From Pedobacter sp. MR2016-24 (GTDB taxonomy: Bacteria > Bacteroidota > Bacteroidia > Sphingobacteriales > Sphingobacteriaceae): 64,000 nucleotides of DNA. Position numbers and translations under genes: made by a program. The stretch spans positions 434,001 through 498,000 of the forward strand of contig NZ_JAPIVO010000007.1 in the NCBI RefSeq assembly GCF_026239655.1, in the 5' to 3' direction. The notes under the pieces are model-generated. The model did no database searches, had not been told where the DNA came from, and saw only the letters and a program-made list of their open reading frames with translations. Positions within the stretch are counted from its first letter, which is position 1. Each line of letters opens with the position of its first letter. Below, piece after piece: positions 24,720-33,855 of this stretch.

Positions 24720-25961
24720 ATGAATACCCTGCTCAATCTAAACATTAATTATTTGGCCTTTGCAATCCCAGGATTTTTTATCTTTCTTTATTTAGAATAT
24801 ATGCTCGCCGTACATTTGAAAAGACCAGATATATTCAAATATGAAAGTTCGATCGCTAATGTAAGCATTGGTATTGCCGAGCGATTGCTCAACTTATTTA
24901 TTGCAGGTAGTTTTTATTCACTTTTTTATTGGATTTATAGCCATCACGCGGTATTCAATATCCCTAATGTCTGGTGGGTATGGGTATTACTGATTATGGC
25001 TACGGACCTGGTTTGGTACTGGTATCACAGACTGGGCCATGAAGTGAATTTTTTGTGGGCAGCACATATTGTACATCATCAGAGTGAAGAGTTCAATCTT
25101 ACAGTATCGGCAAGAATTACGGTTTTTCAGGCCATCATCAGGAATGTTTTCTGGTGCGTGCTGCCATTGGCGGGTTTTCATCCTAATATGGTCATCACCA
25201 TTCTGGTTGTGCATGGCGCCTATTCCTTCTTTACCCATACGCAGTTAATTGGTCAGGTGAAATGGCTGGAAAATGTATTGATTACCCCTTCCCTGCATGG
25301 CATACATCACGCCAGTGATGAAAAATACCTGGATAAAAATTACGGGGATGTTTTTGTTTTCTGGGATAAAATTTTCGGCACTTTCCAAAGCGAAGAAGAA
25401 AGTCCCAAATACGGATTGACGCATCCTGTAAAAAGTTACAGTTTCCTTTGGCAGCACTTTCATTATTATCTTGAGCTCATCGAAGCTTGTAAAAGGGTTT
25501 CAGGATATAAAGAAAAGGCAAAGATAATATTCGGCGGACCAGCAACACTGGATCAGGAGATAAGACCCGCACTGGAGCAAAAATATCTCCAGCACAAGTC
25601 TTCATCAAGATACAGATTTAAATTCAAAACCTATCTGAACCTGCAGGTTATAGCTGCAGTTGTATTACTTACGGTGATCACCTCCCTTTATGCTATATTA
25701 GGGACTGATGACAAATTATTTATTACTTTGTTCATCCTGCTCACGCTCATCAACTGCGGAGCACTGCTTGAGCAGAGAAAATGGATTTTCTATCTCGAAT
25801 GCTTAAGATTAATCTTGCTCCTCAGTTATGGCTTGTGGAAGTTTGACATTTTTGAATATGTGACCCTGCCGGTAACTTTGCTGATCATTTTAGCATATGT
25901 ATTCAAGATAGACAGCTTGTATAAAAACAGGGTACTCCGTTATGAAGAAATAAATTCCTGA
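24720..25961 (+). CDS. Sterol desaturase / fatty acid hydroxylase family membrane protein
   Basis: A 413-residue membrane di-iron protein starting at ATG 24720. The histidine clusters of the fatty acid hydroxylase superfamily are present: WYHRLGHE at about 100-107, AAHIVHHQSEEFN at about 113-125, and HGIHHASD at about 193-200. Membrane helices lie between them, and three or four additional helices occupy residues 300-400. The layout resembles alkylglycerol monooxygenase-like proteins rather than a short sterol desaturase. It would hydroxylate or desaturate a lipid in the inner membrane; the substrate is unknown. It converges with the metNIQ operon, 2 bp from the metQ stop codon. Confidence 0.88.
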   Translation: MNTLLNLNINYLAFAIPGFFIFLYLEYMLAVHLKRPDIFKYESSIANVSIGIAERLLNLFIAGSFYSLFYWIYSHHAVFNIPNVWWVWVLLIMATDLVWYWYHRLGHEVNFLWAAHIVHHQSEEFNLTVSARITVFQAIIRNVFWCVLPLAGFHPNMVITILVVHGAYSFFTHTQLIGQVKWLENVLITPSLHGIHHASDEKYLDKNYGDVFVFWDKIFGTFQSEEESPKYGLTHPVKSYSFLWQHFHYYLELIEACKRVSGYKEKAKIIFGGPATLDQEIRPALEQKYLQHKSSSRYRFKFKTYLNLQVIAAVVLLTVITSLYAILGTDDKLFITLFILLTLINCGALLEQRKWIFYLECLRLILLLSYGLWKFDIFEYVTLPVTLLIILAYVFKIDSLYKNRVLRYEEINS

Positions 25962-25963
25962 GA

Positions 25964-26776
25964 TTACCAGCCCTTTACCGCACCACCTTTAAATTCTTTT
26001 GCAGCAGCGGCGGCTACTTCATCAGAATGGAATGCCTGAACGAACCTTTTGATTTTGCTTTCGTTTTTGTTGTCTTCTCTGGACACGATGATATTCACAT
26101 AAGGAGAATTTTTGTCCTCTACAAACAATCCGTCACGGTTGGCAATTAATCCCACAGGGGTAGCAAACGTATTGTTGATGATAGCAATAGTTACATTCTG
26201 GTCATCCAGTGATCGTGGTAACTGTGGTGCTTCCAGCTCCACAATTTTCAATTTTTTAGGATTATCTACAATATCATTTATTGTAGGCAGAAGCCCTACA
26301 CCGTCTTTTAATTTCAGGAGGCCGGCTTTCTGTAATAAGAGCAGTGATCTGCCTTCATTTGTAGGATCATTAGGAATGATAACAGTGCTTTCGTCTTTCA
26401 GCTCACTGAGACTTTTAATTTTCTTGGAATAACCTGCCAAAGGATAAACAAATGTATTTCCCTGGATAAAAAACTGGTACCCGCGTTGTTTAGCCTGTAC
26501 ATCCAGGTATGGTTTGTTCTGGAAAACGTTCGCATCTATATCTCCCTGATGCAGCGCTTCATTAGGCATCACATAATCATTAAACTGAATCAGTTCAACC
26601 TCAAGTCCGAATTTCTCTTTTGCTACTTTCTGCGCCGCCTGTGCAACCACATATTCCGGTCCGGCCTCCACACCTACTTTAATATGGTCAGGATTGTTTG
26701 TTTTGTTACCTCTGCCGCAGCCAAACAAGGTAATCATAGCAGTAATAGCTGCGAATAATTGAATTTTTGATTTCAT
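25964..26776 (-). CDS. metQ: Methionine ABC transporter substrate-binding lipoprotein
   Basis: A 270-residue NlpA/MetQ family lipoprotein. The signal ends in the lipobox LFGC with Cys20. The mature protein contains typical MetQ elements: VGVEAGPEYVVAQAAQKVA, QFNDYVMPNEALHQGDIDANVFQNKPYLD and AIINNTFA. It binds D- or L-methionine (or a related sulphur compound) and delivers it to MetI/MetN. It is the last gene of the riboswitch-controlled operon, 26 bp after metI. Confidence 0.93.
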   Translation of the reverse strand: MKSKIQLFAAITAMITLFGCGRGNKTNNPDHIKVGVEAGPEYVVAQAAQKVAKEKFGLEVELIQFNDYVMPNEALHQGDIDANVFQNKPYLDVQAKQRGYQFFIQGNTFVYPLAGYSKKIKSLSELKDESTVIIPNDPTNEGRSLLLLQKAGLLKLKDGVGLLPTINDIVDNPKKLKIVELEAPQLPRSLDDQNVTIAIINNTFATPVGLIANRDGLFVEDKNSPYVNIIVSREDNKNESKIKRFVQAFHSDEVAAAAAKEFKGGAVKGW

Positions 26777-26802
26777 TGAATTGTTATTATAATAAAACAG
26801 GA

Positions 26803-27459
26803 TTATTTCCTGTGGTCTACACGTTTAGAAATAGCATCACCTGCAAATTGTATGCAAAACACAAGTGCAACCAGGGATAACAGCACGGTATTCATCACGA
26901 CTACATCGTATCCTACATAGCCGTACTGATAACCTATCTGGCCTAATCCACCAGCACCCACGGCACCGCCCATAGCAGAATAACCCACTAATGTAATTAG
27001 TGTAATAGAAGCCGTATTGATCAGTGAAGGCAGGGCTTCAGGCAAAAGAACTTTAACTACAATCTGAAATGGAGTCGCTCCCATCGCTCTCGCAGCTTCC
27101 ACCAGTCCTCCGGGCACTTCGATCAGACTATTTTCTACCATTCTTGCGATGAAAGGCGCTGCACCAATACTTAAAGGAACTAACGCCGCCTCTACACCAA
27201 TAGACGTCCCTACCAGCATTCTGGTAAAAGGAATCATCCATACAATCAGAATAATGAAAGGAATAGATCTGAATATGTTTACAAGAATGGAAACAGTGGT
27301 GTTCAAACTGATATTTTCTAACACCTGACCTTTACGGGTAAGATATAACATGACGCCGGTAGGCAGCCCGATTACAAAGCCAAAAAAGCCCGAGACAAAA
27401 GTCATGATAATGGTTTCAAGAGCCCCTTTAATCAGGAGCAGGATCATTGCATCAGACAT
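26803..27459 (-). CDS. metI: Methionine ABC transporter permease
   Basis: A 218-residue permease with five membrane helices and the ABC transporter coupling motif (VEAARAMGATPFQIVVKVLLPEALP, about 140-164) that docks onto MetN. The C-terminal AMGGAVGAGGLGQIGYQYGY is typical of MetI. The start codon overlaps the end of metN by 8 bp. It forms the membrane channel of the high-affinity methionine importer. Confidence 0.95.
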   Translation of the reverse strand: MSDAMILLLIKGALETIIMTFVSGFFGFVIGLPTGVMLYLTRKGQVLENISLNTTVSILVNIFRSIPFIILIVWMIPFTRMLVGTSIGVEAALVPLSIGAAPFIARMVENSLIEVPGGLVEAARAMGATPFQIVVKVLLPEALPSLINTASITLITLVGYSAMGGAVGAGGLGQIGYQYGYVGYDVVVMNTVLLSLVALVFCIQFAGDAISKRVDHRK

Positions 27460-28483
27460 AGCCTAGAACCTCCACTTTAATTTGTCTGGACTCGTAATAA
27501 GCAATTGCTTTCTGGTTATTCACCTCTGTACCTGATGCTTCTATAACCATTGCGCCGAATTTAACGCCACCAGAATGCTCAATTTGTGCATATATTATAT
27601 TATTATCAATTTCAAATAATCTGCTTACTTCTGATAAGACAGGATTATCGGCAGAAAGGCCGGTAAAATCTAATTTCAGTAAAGGTCTTTTGCCGGCACT
27701 ATACACAGGGATAAGTCGCTCCTGATAACTTTCCGGCAGGGTTATCTTTAATGAAGAAGCCACAAACTCCCTGGCCAGGTCAGTTTTTGGGTGTGCAAAA
27801 ATCTCACTTATAGTACCCTGTTCAATTAATACGCCATTACTGATCACTGCAACTTCATCACAAATGTTTTTTACCACATCCATTTCATGCGTAATCAGCA
27901 GGATAGTTATATTCAGTCGCTTATTGATATCTTTTAATAAGGCAAGTATAGAACGTGTTGTAGCAGGATCGAGGGCACTGGTCGCCTCATCGCATAACAA
28001 TACTTTTGGATTACTTGCCAGAGTACGGGCAATGGCAACACGCTGTTTTTGTCCGCCAGACAGACTTGCAGGATAATCGTGTTGTTTTTCATGGAGTCCT
28101 ACCAAAGCCAGCAAAGCATTTACTCTTTCCTCAATCTCTGCTTTAGGCAATTTGTCAAGCTCCAGAGGAAATGCCACATTATCGAAAACCGTTCTTGAAG
28201 ATAACAGGTTAAAATGCTGGAAGATCATGCCAATCTGCCTTCTTTCTTTCGCCAGCTGTGCAGAAGAAAGGTCAATCAGATTTATGCCGTCAACAATCAC
28301 TTCTCCGGAGGTTGGCCTTTCCAGTAAATTGACACAACGGATCAGCGTACTTTTTCCTGCTCCTGAAGCGCCAATAACACCGAAGATCTTACCCTTCGGA
28401 ACTTTTAGAGATACATCAGACAAAGCAGTTACAATCCTGTTCCTGAGCTGAAACTGCTTTGTAATATTTTTTAGTTCAATCAT
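27452..28483 (-). CDS. metN: Methionine ABC transporter ATP-binding protein
   Basis: A 343-residue ATPase. Walker A is GASGAGKST (about 37), the signature motif is LSGGQKQR (about 140), Walker B is VLLCDEATSALDP (about 160), and the switch His is in LLITHEMD. The C-terminal 75 residues form the NIL regulatory domain that senses intracellular methionine in this family. The length is normal. It lies 13 bp after the cysteine desulfurase gene and overlaps metI. Confidence 0.95.
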   Translation of the reverse strand: MIELKNITKQFQLRNRIVTALSDVSLKVPKGKIFGVIGASGAGKSTLIRCVNLLERPTSGEVIVDGINLIDLSSAQLAKERRQIGMIFQHFNLLSSRTVFDNVAFPLELDKLPKAEIEERVNALLALVGLHEKQHDYPASLSGGQKQRVAIARTLASNPKVLLCDEATSALDPATTRSILALLKDINKRLNITILLITHEMDVVKNICDEVAVISNGVLIEQGTISEIFAHPKTDLAREFVASSLKITLPESYQERLIPVYSAGKRPLLKLDFTGLSADNPVLSEVSRLFEIDNNIIYAQIEHSGGVKFGAMVIEASGTEVNNQKAIAYYESRQIKVEVLGYV

Positions 28484-28496
28484 TTAAATTTATAAA

Positions 28497-29666
28497 TTAA
28501 CTCACAGCGCTGAGTTCGTTCAGGCTTTCTTGTTTGTACAGCCCGGCAAGCCTGTTTACTACCTTATCAATCTCGTCTGCCGTATTATATCTGCTAAAAG
28601 AAAATCTAACCGTACTTCGATCAAAATTATCACCCAAAGCAGCCAAAACATGAGATCCTGACGTACTGTGACTCGTGCAGGCGCTTCCGCCTGATACACA
28701 AATATGATGCCGGTCAAGATAATTGAGCGGACTATCTCCATTTACCGCTTCCGGCAAGGAAACACTTAAAACTGTCGACAGACTATCAGCTGTCTGTGCC
28801 GAATTGCCATTGAATCTAATTCCTGGAATATGATGAATAAGATCTCTGATCATTTTCTCTTTTAACAGCGTAATATGTCTTTTGTTATTTTCAAGATTAC
28901 CGTAACTCAGTTCAAGTGCTTTTGCAAGACCTACAATGCCTGTCACGTTTTCCGTACCGCTACGCATTCCCTTTTCCTGAGAACCTCCATTAATCAATGG
29001 CAATAAATCATGGTCCGCGCTTTTATACAAAAAACCTATTCCTTTCGGGCCATGAAATTTATGCGCAGATCCCACAAGAAAGTCTGCTTTCAACTGTTTT
29101 GTATTGTATTGATACTGTCCCATGCTCTGCACCGTATCCGTATGAAATATAGCTCCATACCTACAACAGACATTACTGATCTCCTGTATGTCATTTAAAT
29201 TTCCAATCTCATTATTACCGTGCATCACAGAAACAAATGTCTTTACATGAGCTGACAGTAATAATTCCAGATGGGGAATGGACAAATTACCTTTCTCATC
29301 GTGATTCAGATACACCAGTTCTATCTCCCCACGTTTTTGAAGAGATTTTAAAGTATTTAATACAGCATGATGTTCAAATGGTGTCGTGATAGCCAGTTTG
29401 ATCCCGTTGTTTCTGATTCCTGAAAGAATAGCAGTATTGTCAGCTTCGGTACCACCTGAGGTGAAAACGATCTGTGCAGGTGCAGTATTCAATAAATCTG
29501 CTATTGTTTTGCGTGACTGTTCGATTGCATTTTTAACTGTTCTCCCGTAGTAATGTGAAGAAGAAGGGTTGCCGAAGTTTTCAAAAAGATAAGGTTCCAT
29601 AGCCTGAAAAACTTCTCTGCTTAAAGGTGTAGTTGCTGCATTGTCAAAATAAATTCTCATGTCCAT
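28497..29666 (-). CDS. Cysteine desulfurase (IscS/NifS family)
   Basis: A 389-residue class V aminotransferase-fold enzyme. The PLP-binding Lys is in GSAHKFHGPKG (Lys203), HHAVLNT near 99-105 stacks on PLP, and the active-site Cys that carries the persulfide is in SGGSACTS (Cys330). It takes sulphur from cysteine, for iron-sulphur clusters or thio-modification. It is the first gene after a SAM-I riboswitch and shares the operon with metNIQ. That points to a role in sulphur amino acid metabolism rather than in the general Fe-S assembly locus; no iscU/suf genes are nearby. The start is ATG 29666 or ATG 29660. Confidence 0.92.
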   Translation of the reverse strand: MDMRIYFDNAATTPLSREVFQAMEPYLFENFGNPSSSHYYGRTVKNAIEQSRKTIADLLNTAPAQIVFTSGGTEADNTAILSGIRNNGIKLAITTPFEHHAVLNTLKSLQKRGEIELVYLNHDEKGNLSIPHLELLLSAHVKTFVSVMHGNNEIGNLNDIQEISNVCCRYGAIFHTDTVQSMGQYQYNTKQLKADFLVGSAHKFHGPKGIGFLYKSADHDLLPLINGGSQEKGMRSGTENVTGIVGLAKALELSYGNLENNKRHITLLKEKMIRDLIHHIPGIRFNGNSAQTADSLSTVLSVSLPEAVNGDSPLNYLDRHHICVSGGSACTSHSTSGSHVLAALGDNFDRSTVRFSFSRYNTADEIDKVVNRLAGLYKQESLNELSAVS

Positions 29667-29809
29667 CTAAATATTTAAGATTAAAAAATAATGTTAATAC
29701 CCGGATTTCTGATGGAGCCTGTATAAACTTATCGCTTATACGACCATGATGAACAAGCTTATTCAAGCTTAAAAACCTATCAAAGACAATTATATTCAAT
29801 TAAAATATT

Positions 29810-29905
29810 CTTATCTATCCGCTTTTAAGCGGTAGGAGTTAGCACCTTGTTAAATACAGGTTGCTAAGACATCACAGGGCCCTTCCCTCAGTCTTTCTGG
29901 ATAAA
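29810..29905 (-). promoter_or_regulatory. SAM-I (S-box) riboswitch
   Basis: Minus-strand RNA with the S-box core: P1 arms TTATC (29904-29900) and GATAAG (29815-29810), then GACTGAGGGAAGGGCCC, GTGATGTCTTAGCAACC, the GGTGCTAACTCCTAC segment and a final hairpin leading to GGATAGATAAG. It lies 143 nt before the cysteine desulfurase start and reads into the metNIQ operon, so high SAM should shut the operon down. No clear terminator stem with a T-run follows, so control may be translational or the terminator atypical. Confidence 0.93.
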
Positions 29906-29939
29906 ATTAATAAATTTAAGAACGGTGTGCTGCAAACAT

Positions 29940-30406
29940 ACAAATAATCTACTAATTAAGTATACTTTATTTTAAATTATAAATCCTTTTTTATTTTACC
30001 CCTGTCAGCTGATCAATTATAAAATAGATTTAGCATTAAAATCAGCACTTAAAGATAAAATTCAACACAGAAATTCATTTCATAACGCACAATTTTCTTA
30101 CTTTCGTTAAAGTTTTGACAACAGCCATGAGCTCGCTGTCGGAAAAAAATATGATTTAAGATATTGCGTCGCAAAACTCGCTTAAGGAAACTGGTAATTT
30201 CAAAAGGAAACGAGAGATATTGCAACGCTCATGCTTTGGCGTGGGCTTGCTTATTTCGTTTCCAGGTATACCAGTGCCTCTTAAGCGGATGAGTATGGTC
30301 TGCGCCATATCTAAATGCATGGATTCTATCTGCAAAAGCAGTAATCAGATCACCAAATGCTGCATCCGTTTTTAATAGCTTTAAAAAAATCTTTACCTTT
30401 GGCTGA
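29940..30406. other. Gene-poor intergenic stretch
   Basis: AT-rich spacer between the promoter region of the riboswitch operon and the EnvC-like gene. It holds one doubtful minus-strand small frame (30229-30429) and a -7-like element (30394-30401). An inverted TTAAG/CTTAA pair around 30157-30186 and a GAGATATTGC-like repeat are visible; I see no recognisable RNA or mobile element. Confidence 0.5.
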
Positions 30407-30429
30407 ATGAGTTTAAAAAGCCTGATCAT
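30229..30429 (-). CDS. Doubtful small protein
   Basis: A 66-residue frame from ATG 30429 with protein-like composition at its end (DAAFGDLITAFADRIHAFRYG, then HTHPLKRHWYTWKRN). It is not a shadow of a gene for most of its length, since the plus strand is non-coding up to 30407, but it overlaps the first 23 bp of the divergent EnvC-like gene. No family recognised. A purine-rich AGGCAGAGA precedes the ATG. Confidence 0.25.
   Translation of the reverse strand: MIRLFKLIQPKVKIFLKLLKTDAAFGDLITAFADRIHAFRYGADHTHPLKRHWYTWKRNKQAHAKA
30394..30401 (+). promoter_or_regulatory. -7 element directly before the EnvC-like gene
   Basis: TACCTTTG matches TAnnTTTG perfectly. The ATG follows only 5 bp later, so transcription from it would give a leaderless or nearly leaderless mRNA. 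Confidence 0.4.
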
Positions 30430-31657
30430 TCTCTGCCTTTTTATATTGTCGTCTTCTTTTTCATTTGCCCAAAGCAGTACAGCGCTGAAAAGAAAAAAAC
30501 AGGCATTGCAACGTGAAATCAATCTTTTACAAAGAAATGCAAATAGAGCAGCAAAGAACAAAAAGCTTACGCTTAGTCAGATCAATGCATTAAATGCCAA
30601 AATTGGCTTAATGCAGGAAAAAATTGCTGTAATTAATACTGAAATCAGAAATCTTGACCATCAGATCAATGAGAATACCCATACGGTAACCAACCTTAAG
30701 GGACAACTGGGTCAGCTCAAGGATGAGTATGCCGCGATGATGAGGTTTGCGCAACGCAACCGAAGCGCTTACGAGCGGATGATGTTTATTTTCGCCTCCC
30801 AGGACTTTAATCAGGCCTATAAAAGAATCAGATATCTCCAGCAGTTTGGTCAGTACAGGAAAAAACAGGCAGACTATATTCAGGGTCGTCAAAAAGACCT
30901 GAAATATAAAATCGTTATCCTTGACAAAAATCTCAAAGAAAAAAGTAACCTGCTGCAGGAACAGGAAAACGACAGGGCAAAATTGGATAAGAACAAATCT
31001 GAACAGGCACTGGTCCTTAATAAATACAGCAGACAGGAAAAACAATACAAACAGGATATTGCCGTTCGCAGAAAAAAACAGGCAAGACTGGACCGTGATA
31101 TCCGCGCAGCAATTTTAAGAGACATTGCCATAGCCAAAAAGAAAGCTGATGCAGCGGAACGTACAGCCGCTGCGAGAGCGCGAACAGCAAATAAGAAAGC
31201 TCCTGCCGGAAAGGCAAAAACCAGCGGCAGTTACCTGAATGCCAGTGCGGGATCAGCAAAATTGTCGTCCGACTTCCAGAAAAACAGAGGCTCCCTCCCC
31301 TGGCCTGTCAATGGTACCATCACAGAACGTTTTGGAAAACACATGGAAGGTCAGGCCTCATACGTCAATGATGGTATCAATATCGAAACCGCCCCGGGCG
31401 CGGCAGTCCGTGCTGTATTTGCCGGTACGGTGAGAATTGCCAGTTTTCAGTACGGTGTTTATTTCATTCTGATCAAACATGGAGAATATTATACAGTTTA
31501 TCAGAATTTAAAATCTGTATCAGTAGCGGTAGGATCACAGGTGACAACGAGACAAACAATTGGTATTGTGGCAAATGACGGCGGCAGACCGCAATTACAG
31601 TTCCAGATCAGGAGAGGAAAGGTTGCACAAAATCCGGAAGGATGGATCTCAAAATAG
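30407..31657 (+). CDS. EnvC-like murein hydrolase activator with degenerate LytM domain
   Basis: A 416-residue secreted protein. The signal peptide ends at about residue 21 (SFSFAQ). A long coiled coil (about 25-250, Lys/Gln/Glu heptads) is followed by an Ala/Lys-rich linker and a LytM/M23 domain at about 295-415 (GTITERFGKH...GINIETAPGAAVRAVFAGTV). The zinc ligands of active M23 peptidases are missing: the usual HxxxD is VNDGIN, the HxH-equivalent segments read TVYQNL and LQFQIR. It should therefore not cut peptidoglycan itself but activate an amidase during cell separation, as EnvC does. It lies 67 bp upstream of pta with no obvious terminator between. Confidence 0.9.
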   Translation: MSLKSLIILCLFILSSSFSFAQSSTALKRKKQALQREINLLQRNANRAAKNKKLTLSQINALNAKIGLMQEKIAVINTEIRNLDHQINENTHTVTNLKGQLGQLKDEYAAMMRFAQRNRSAYERMMFIFASQDFNQAYKRIRYLQQFGQYRKKQADYIQGRQKDLKYKIVILDKNLKEKSNLLQEQENDRAKLDKNKSEQALVLNKYSRQEKQYKQDIAVRRKKQARLDRDIRAAILRDIAIAKKKADAAERTAAARARTANKKAPAGKAKTSGSYLNASAGSAKLSSDFQKNRGSLPWPVNGTITERFGKHMEGQASYVNDGINIETAPGAAVRAVFAGTVRIASFQYGVYFILIKHGEYYTVYQNLKSVSVAVGSQVTTRQTIGIVANDGGRPQLQFQIRRGKVAQNPEGWISK

Positions 31658-31724
31658 CAAAAATTAATTTTTTTCCCACTATCTTGGTCGTGATTCGTTA
31701 TTAAGGGTAAATAAATAATTCGAC

Positions 31725-33818
31725 ATGACCAAAAACATATTCATAGCCTCTGCAGAACCTTACACTGGCAAATCAGTTGTCGCATTCGGAATGGTAAATA
31801 TGTTGCTCGCCAAAACACAAAAGGTGGGCTATTTCAAACCGATTATTGCACAGGAAGATTCTGAGCAAAAGGAACAGCACATTGAAGCTATCCTTGACTA
31901 TTTTTCCCTGCCAATTAATTACCAGGATACTTATGCCTTTACACGGCAGCAGATTCTGCATGATGCTAAAGCGGAACATACTGGTCACATGATCAATACC
32001 ATTATCAGCAAATATAAAAAGCTGGAAGATAATTATGATTTTACGGTGATAGAAGGAAGCGACTTCTTAGGCGAAGGAATCGCTTTTGAGTTTGAGTCCA
32101 ATGCCCTGATCGCCAAAAATCTGGGTGCCCCTGTGATGATGGTGGTAACAGGTAAAGACAAAACGGCAACACAGCTGATCAATACAGCTGTAAACGTCTA
32201 CAGAAACTTTATGCTCAGGGATGTACAGGTCCTGGGAATTGTGGCAAATATGGTTGCTCCCAAAGATGCGGAACAGGTAAAACTTGCTTTAGCAAAACAG
32301 TTACCGGCAGACCTGATGATTACCGTCATCCCTTTGGAAAGTGGCTTACAGAGTCCGACCATGAAAGAGATAACCCATGCGCTGAATGGGAAGGTATTAT
32401 TCGGCGCAGACCTGATGGCCAACCAGGTAGATAACTTTGTAACTGGTGCGATGATGTTACCTAATTTTTTGAGTTACATCAAAGAAAATGTATTAATCGT
32501 AACGCCAGGTGATCGTGGCGACATTATTATCGGATCTTTACAGGCAAACTTATCAGCCAATTATCCAAAAGTAGCGGGAATTGTACTTACCGCCGGGACG
32601 CTACCTGACGAGCACATGATCCGGCTGATTGAAGGTCTGCAAACTGTTATTCCTATCATATCAGTAGAAAAAGGCACTTTTGAGACTACTACCGCTATCG
32701 GTGCAATACATTCGAAGATCACGATCGACAATAAAAAGAAGATAGAACTGGCCATAGATATTTTTGAAAAATATGTAGATATGCAGGCGCTGGATGATAA
32801 GATTATCACCTTCCGCTATGAGGGAATCACGCCTCATATGTTCCAGTACCAATTAGTCAAATGGGCCAAAAGTCAGAAAAAACACATTGTACTTCCTGAA
32901 GGCAATGATGAAAGAATATTAAAAGCAGTAGAAAGACTGATCAGTCAGGATATTGTAGATATTACTTTACTTGGCGACCCATTAGAAATTGGAACAACGG
33001 TAAAACGATTAGGTTTAAATCTGGATCTGAATACAATTCATATTCATAATCCGGCAGATTCCGAACATTATGATGATTACGTAGAAACCTTATATGAACT
33101 GCGTAAAACTAAAAATGTAAATATGGAAATGGCCAGGGATATGATGACAGACGTATCTTACTTCGGCACCATGATGGTTTATAAAGGTCATGCAGATGGA
33201 ATGGTTTCCGGCGCGGTGCACACTACACAGCATACGATCCGTCCTGCGCTGCAGTTTGTAAAAACCAAGCCCGGTGTATCGGTGGTCTCCTCCATTTTCT
33301 TTATGTGTCTGCCAGAAAGGGTGGCCATCTTTGGTGATTGTGCGGTTAACCCAAACCCAACGGCCATTCAGCTGGCAGAAATTGCTATATCCTCTGCAGA
33401 AAGCAGTGCCCGTTTTGGAATTGAACCACGGATTGCAATGCTTTCCTACTCCTCAGGAAGCTCAGGAGAGGGCGAAGATGTGGAACGTGTAAGAGCAGCA
33501 ACAGCGATTGTAAAAGAAAGAAGGCCCGACCTTAAAATTGAAGGTCCCATACAGTATGATGCTGCTGTAGATCCTTCGGTAGGTCAACAAAAAATGCCAG
33601 GTTCTGAGGTTGCGGGACGGGCAAGCGTACTCATCTTCCCTGATTTAAATACGGGAAATAACACTTATAAGGCGGTGCAGAGGGAAACAGGAGCACTGGC
33701 CATTGGCCCAATGCTGCAGGGATTAAATAAACCGATTAATGATTTGAGCAGAGGCTGTACTGTCGACGATATTTTCAATACGGTAGTAATCACAGCAATC
33801 CAGTGCCAGGATATTTAA
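31725..33818 (+). CDS. pta: Phosphate acetyltransferase
   Basis: A 697-residue long-form Pta. The N-terminal P-loop-like domain (FIASAEPYTGKSVVAFGM) and a DRTGG regulatory domain (about 215-330) precede the catalytic PTA/PTB domain (about 370-695), with VLPEGNDERILKA and PGSEVAGRASVLIFPDLNTGN near the end. It converts acetyl-CoA and phosphate to acetyl phosphate and CoA. ackA follows 37 bp downstream, completing the acetate overflow/ATP-generating pathway. The length matches enterobacterial Pta. Confidence 0.96.
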   Translation: MTKNIFIASAEPYTGKSVVAFGMVNMLLAKTQKVGYFKPIIAQEDSEQKEQHIEAILDYFSLPINYQDTYAFTRQQILHDAKAEHTGHMINTIISKYKKLEDNYDFTVIEGSDFLGEGIAFEFESNALIAKNLGAPVMMVVTGKDKTATQLINTAVNVYRNFMLRDVQVLGIVANMVAPKDAEQVKLALAKQLPADLMITVIPLESGLQSPTMKEITHALNGKVLFGADLMANQVDNFVTGAMMLPNFLSYIKENVLIVTPGDRGDIIIGSLQANLSANYPKVAGIVLTAGTLPDEHMIRLIEGLQTVIPIISVEKGTFETTTAIGAIHSKITIDNKKKIELAIDIFEKYVDMQALDDKIITFRYEGITPHMFQYQLVKWAKSQKKHIVLPEGNDERILKAVERLISQDIVDITLLGDPLEIGTTVKRLGLNLDLNTIHIHNPADSEHYDDYVETLYELRKTKNVNMEMARDMMTDVSYFGTMMVYKGHADGMVSGAVHTTQHTIRPALQFVKTKPGVSVVSSIFFMCLPERVAIFGDCAVNPNPTAIQLAEIAISSAESSARFGIEPRIAMLSYSSGSSGEGEDVERVRAATAIVKERRPDLKIEGPIQYDAAVDPSVGQQKMPGSEVAGRASVLIFPDLNTGNNTYKAVQRETGALAIGPMLQGLNKPINDLSRGCTVDDIFNTVVITAIQCQDI

Positions 33819-33855
33819 CAGCAAAACAACATTTAAACATTCAGAAAACTATCAT

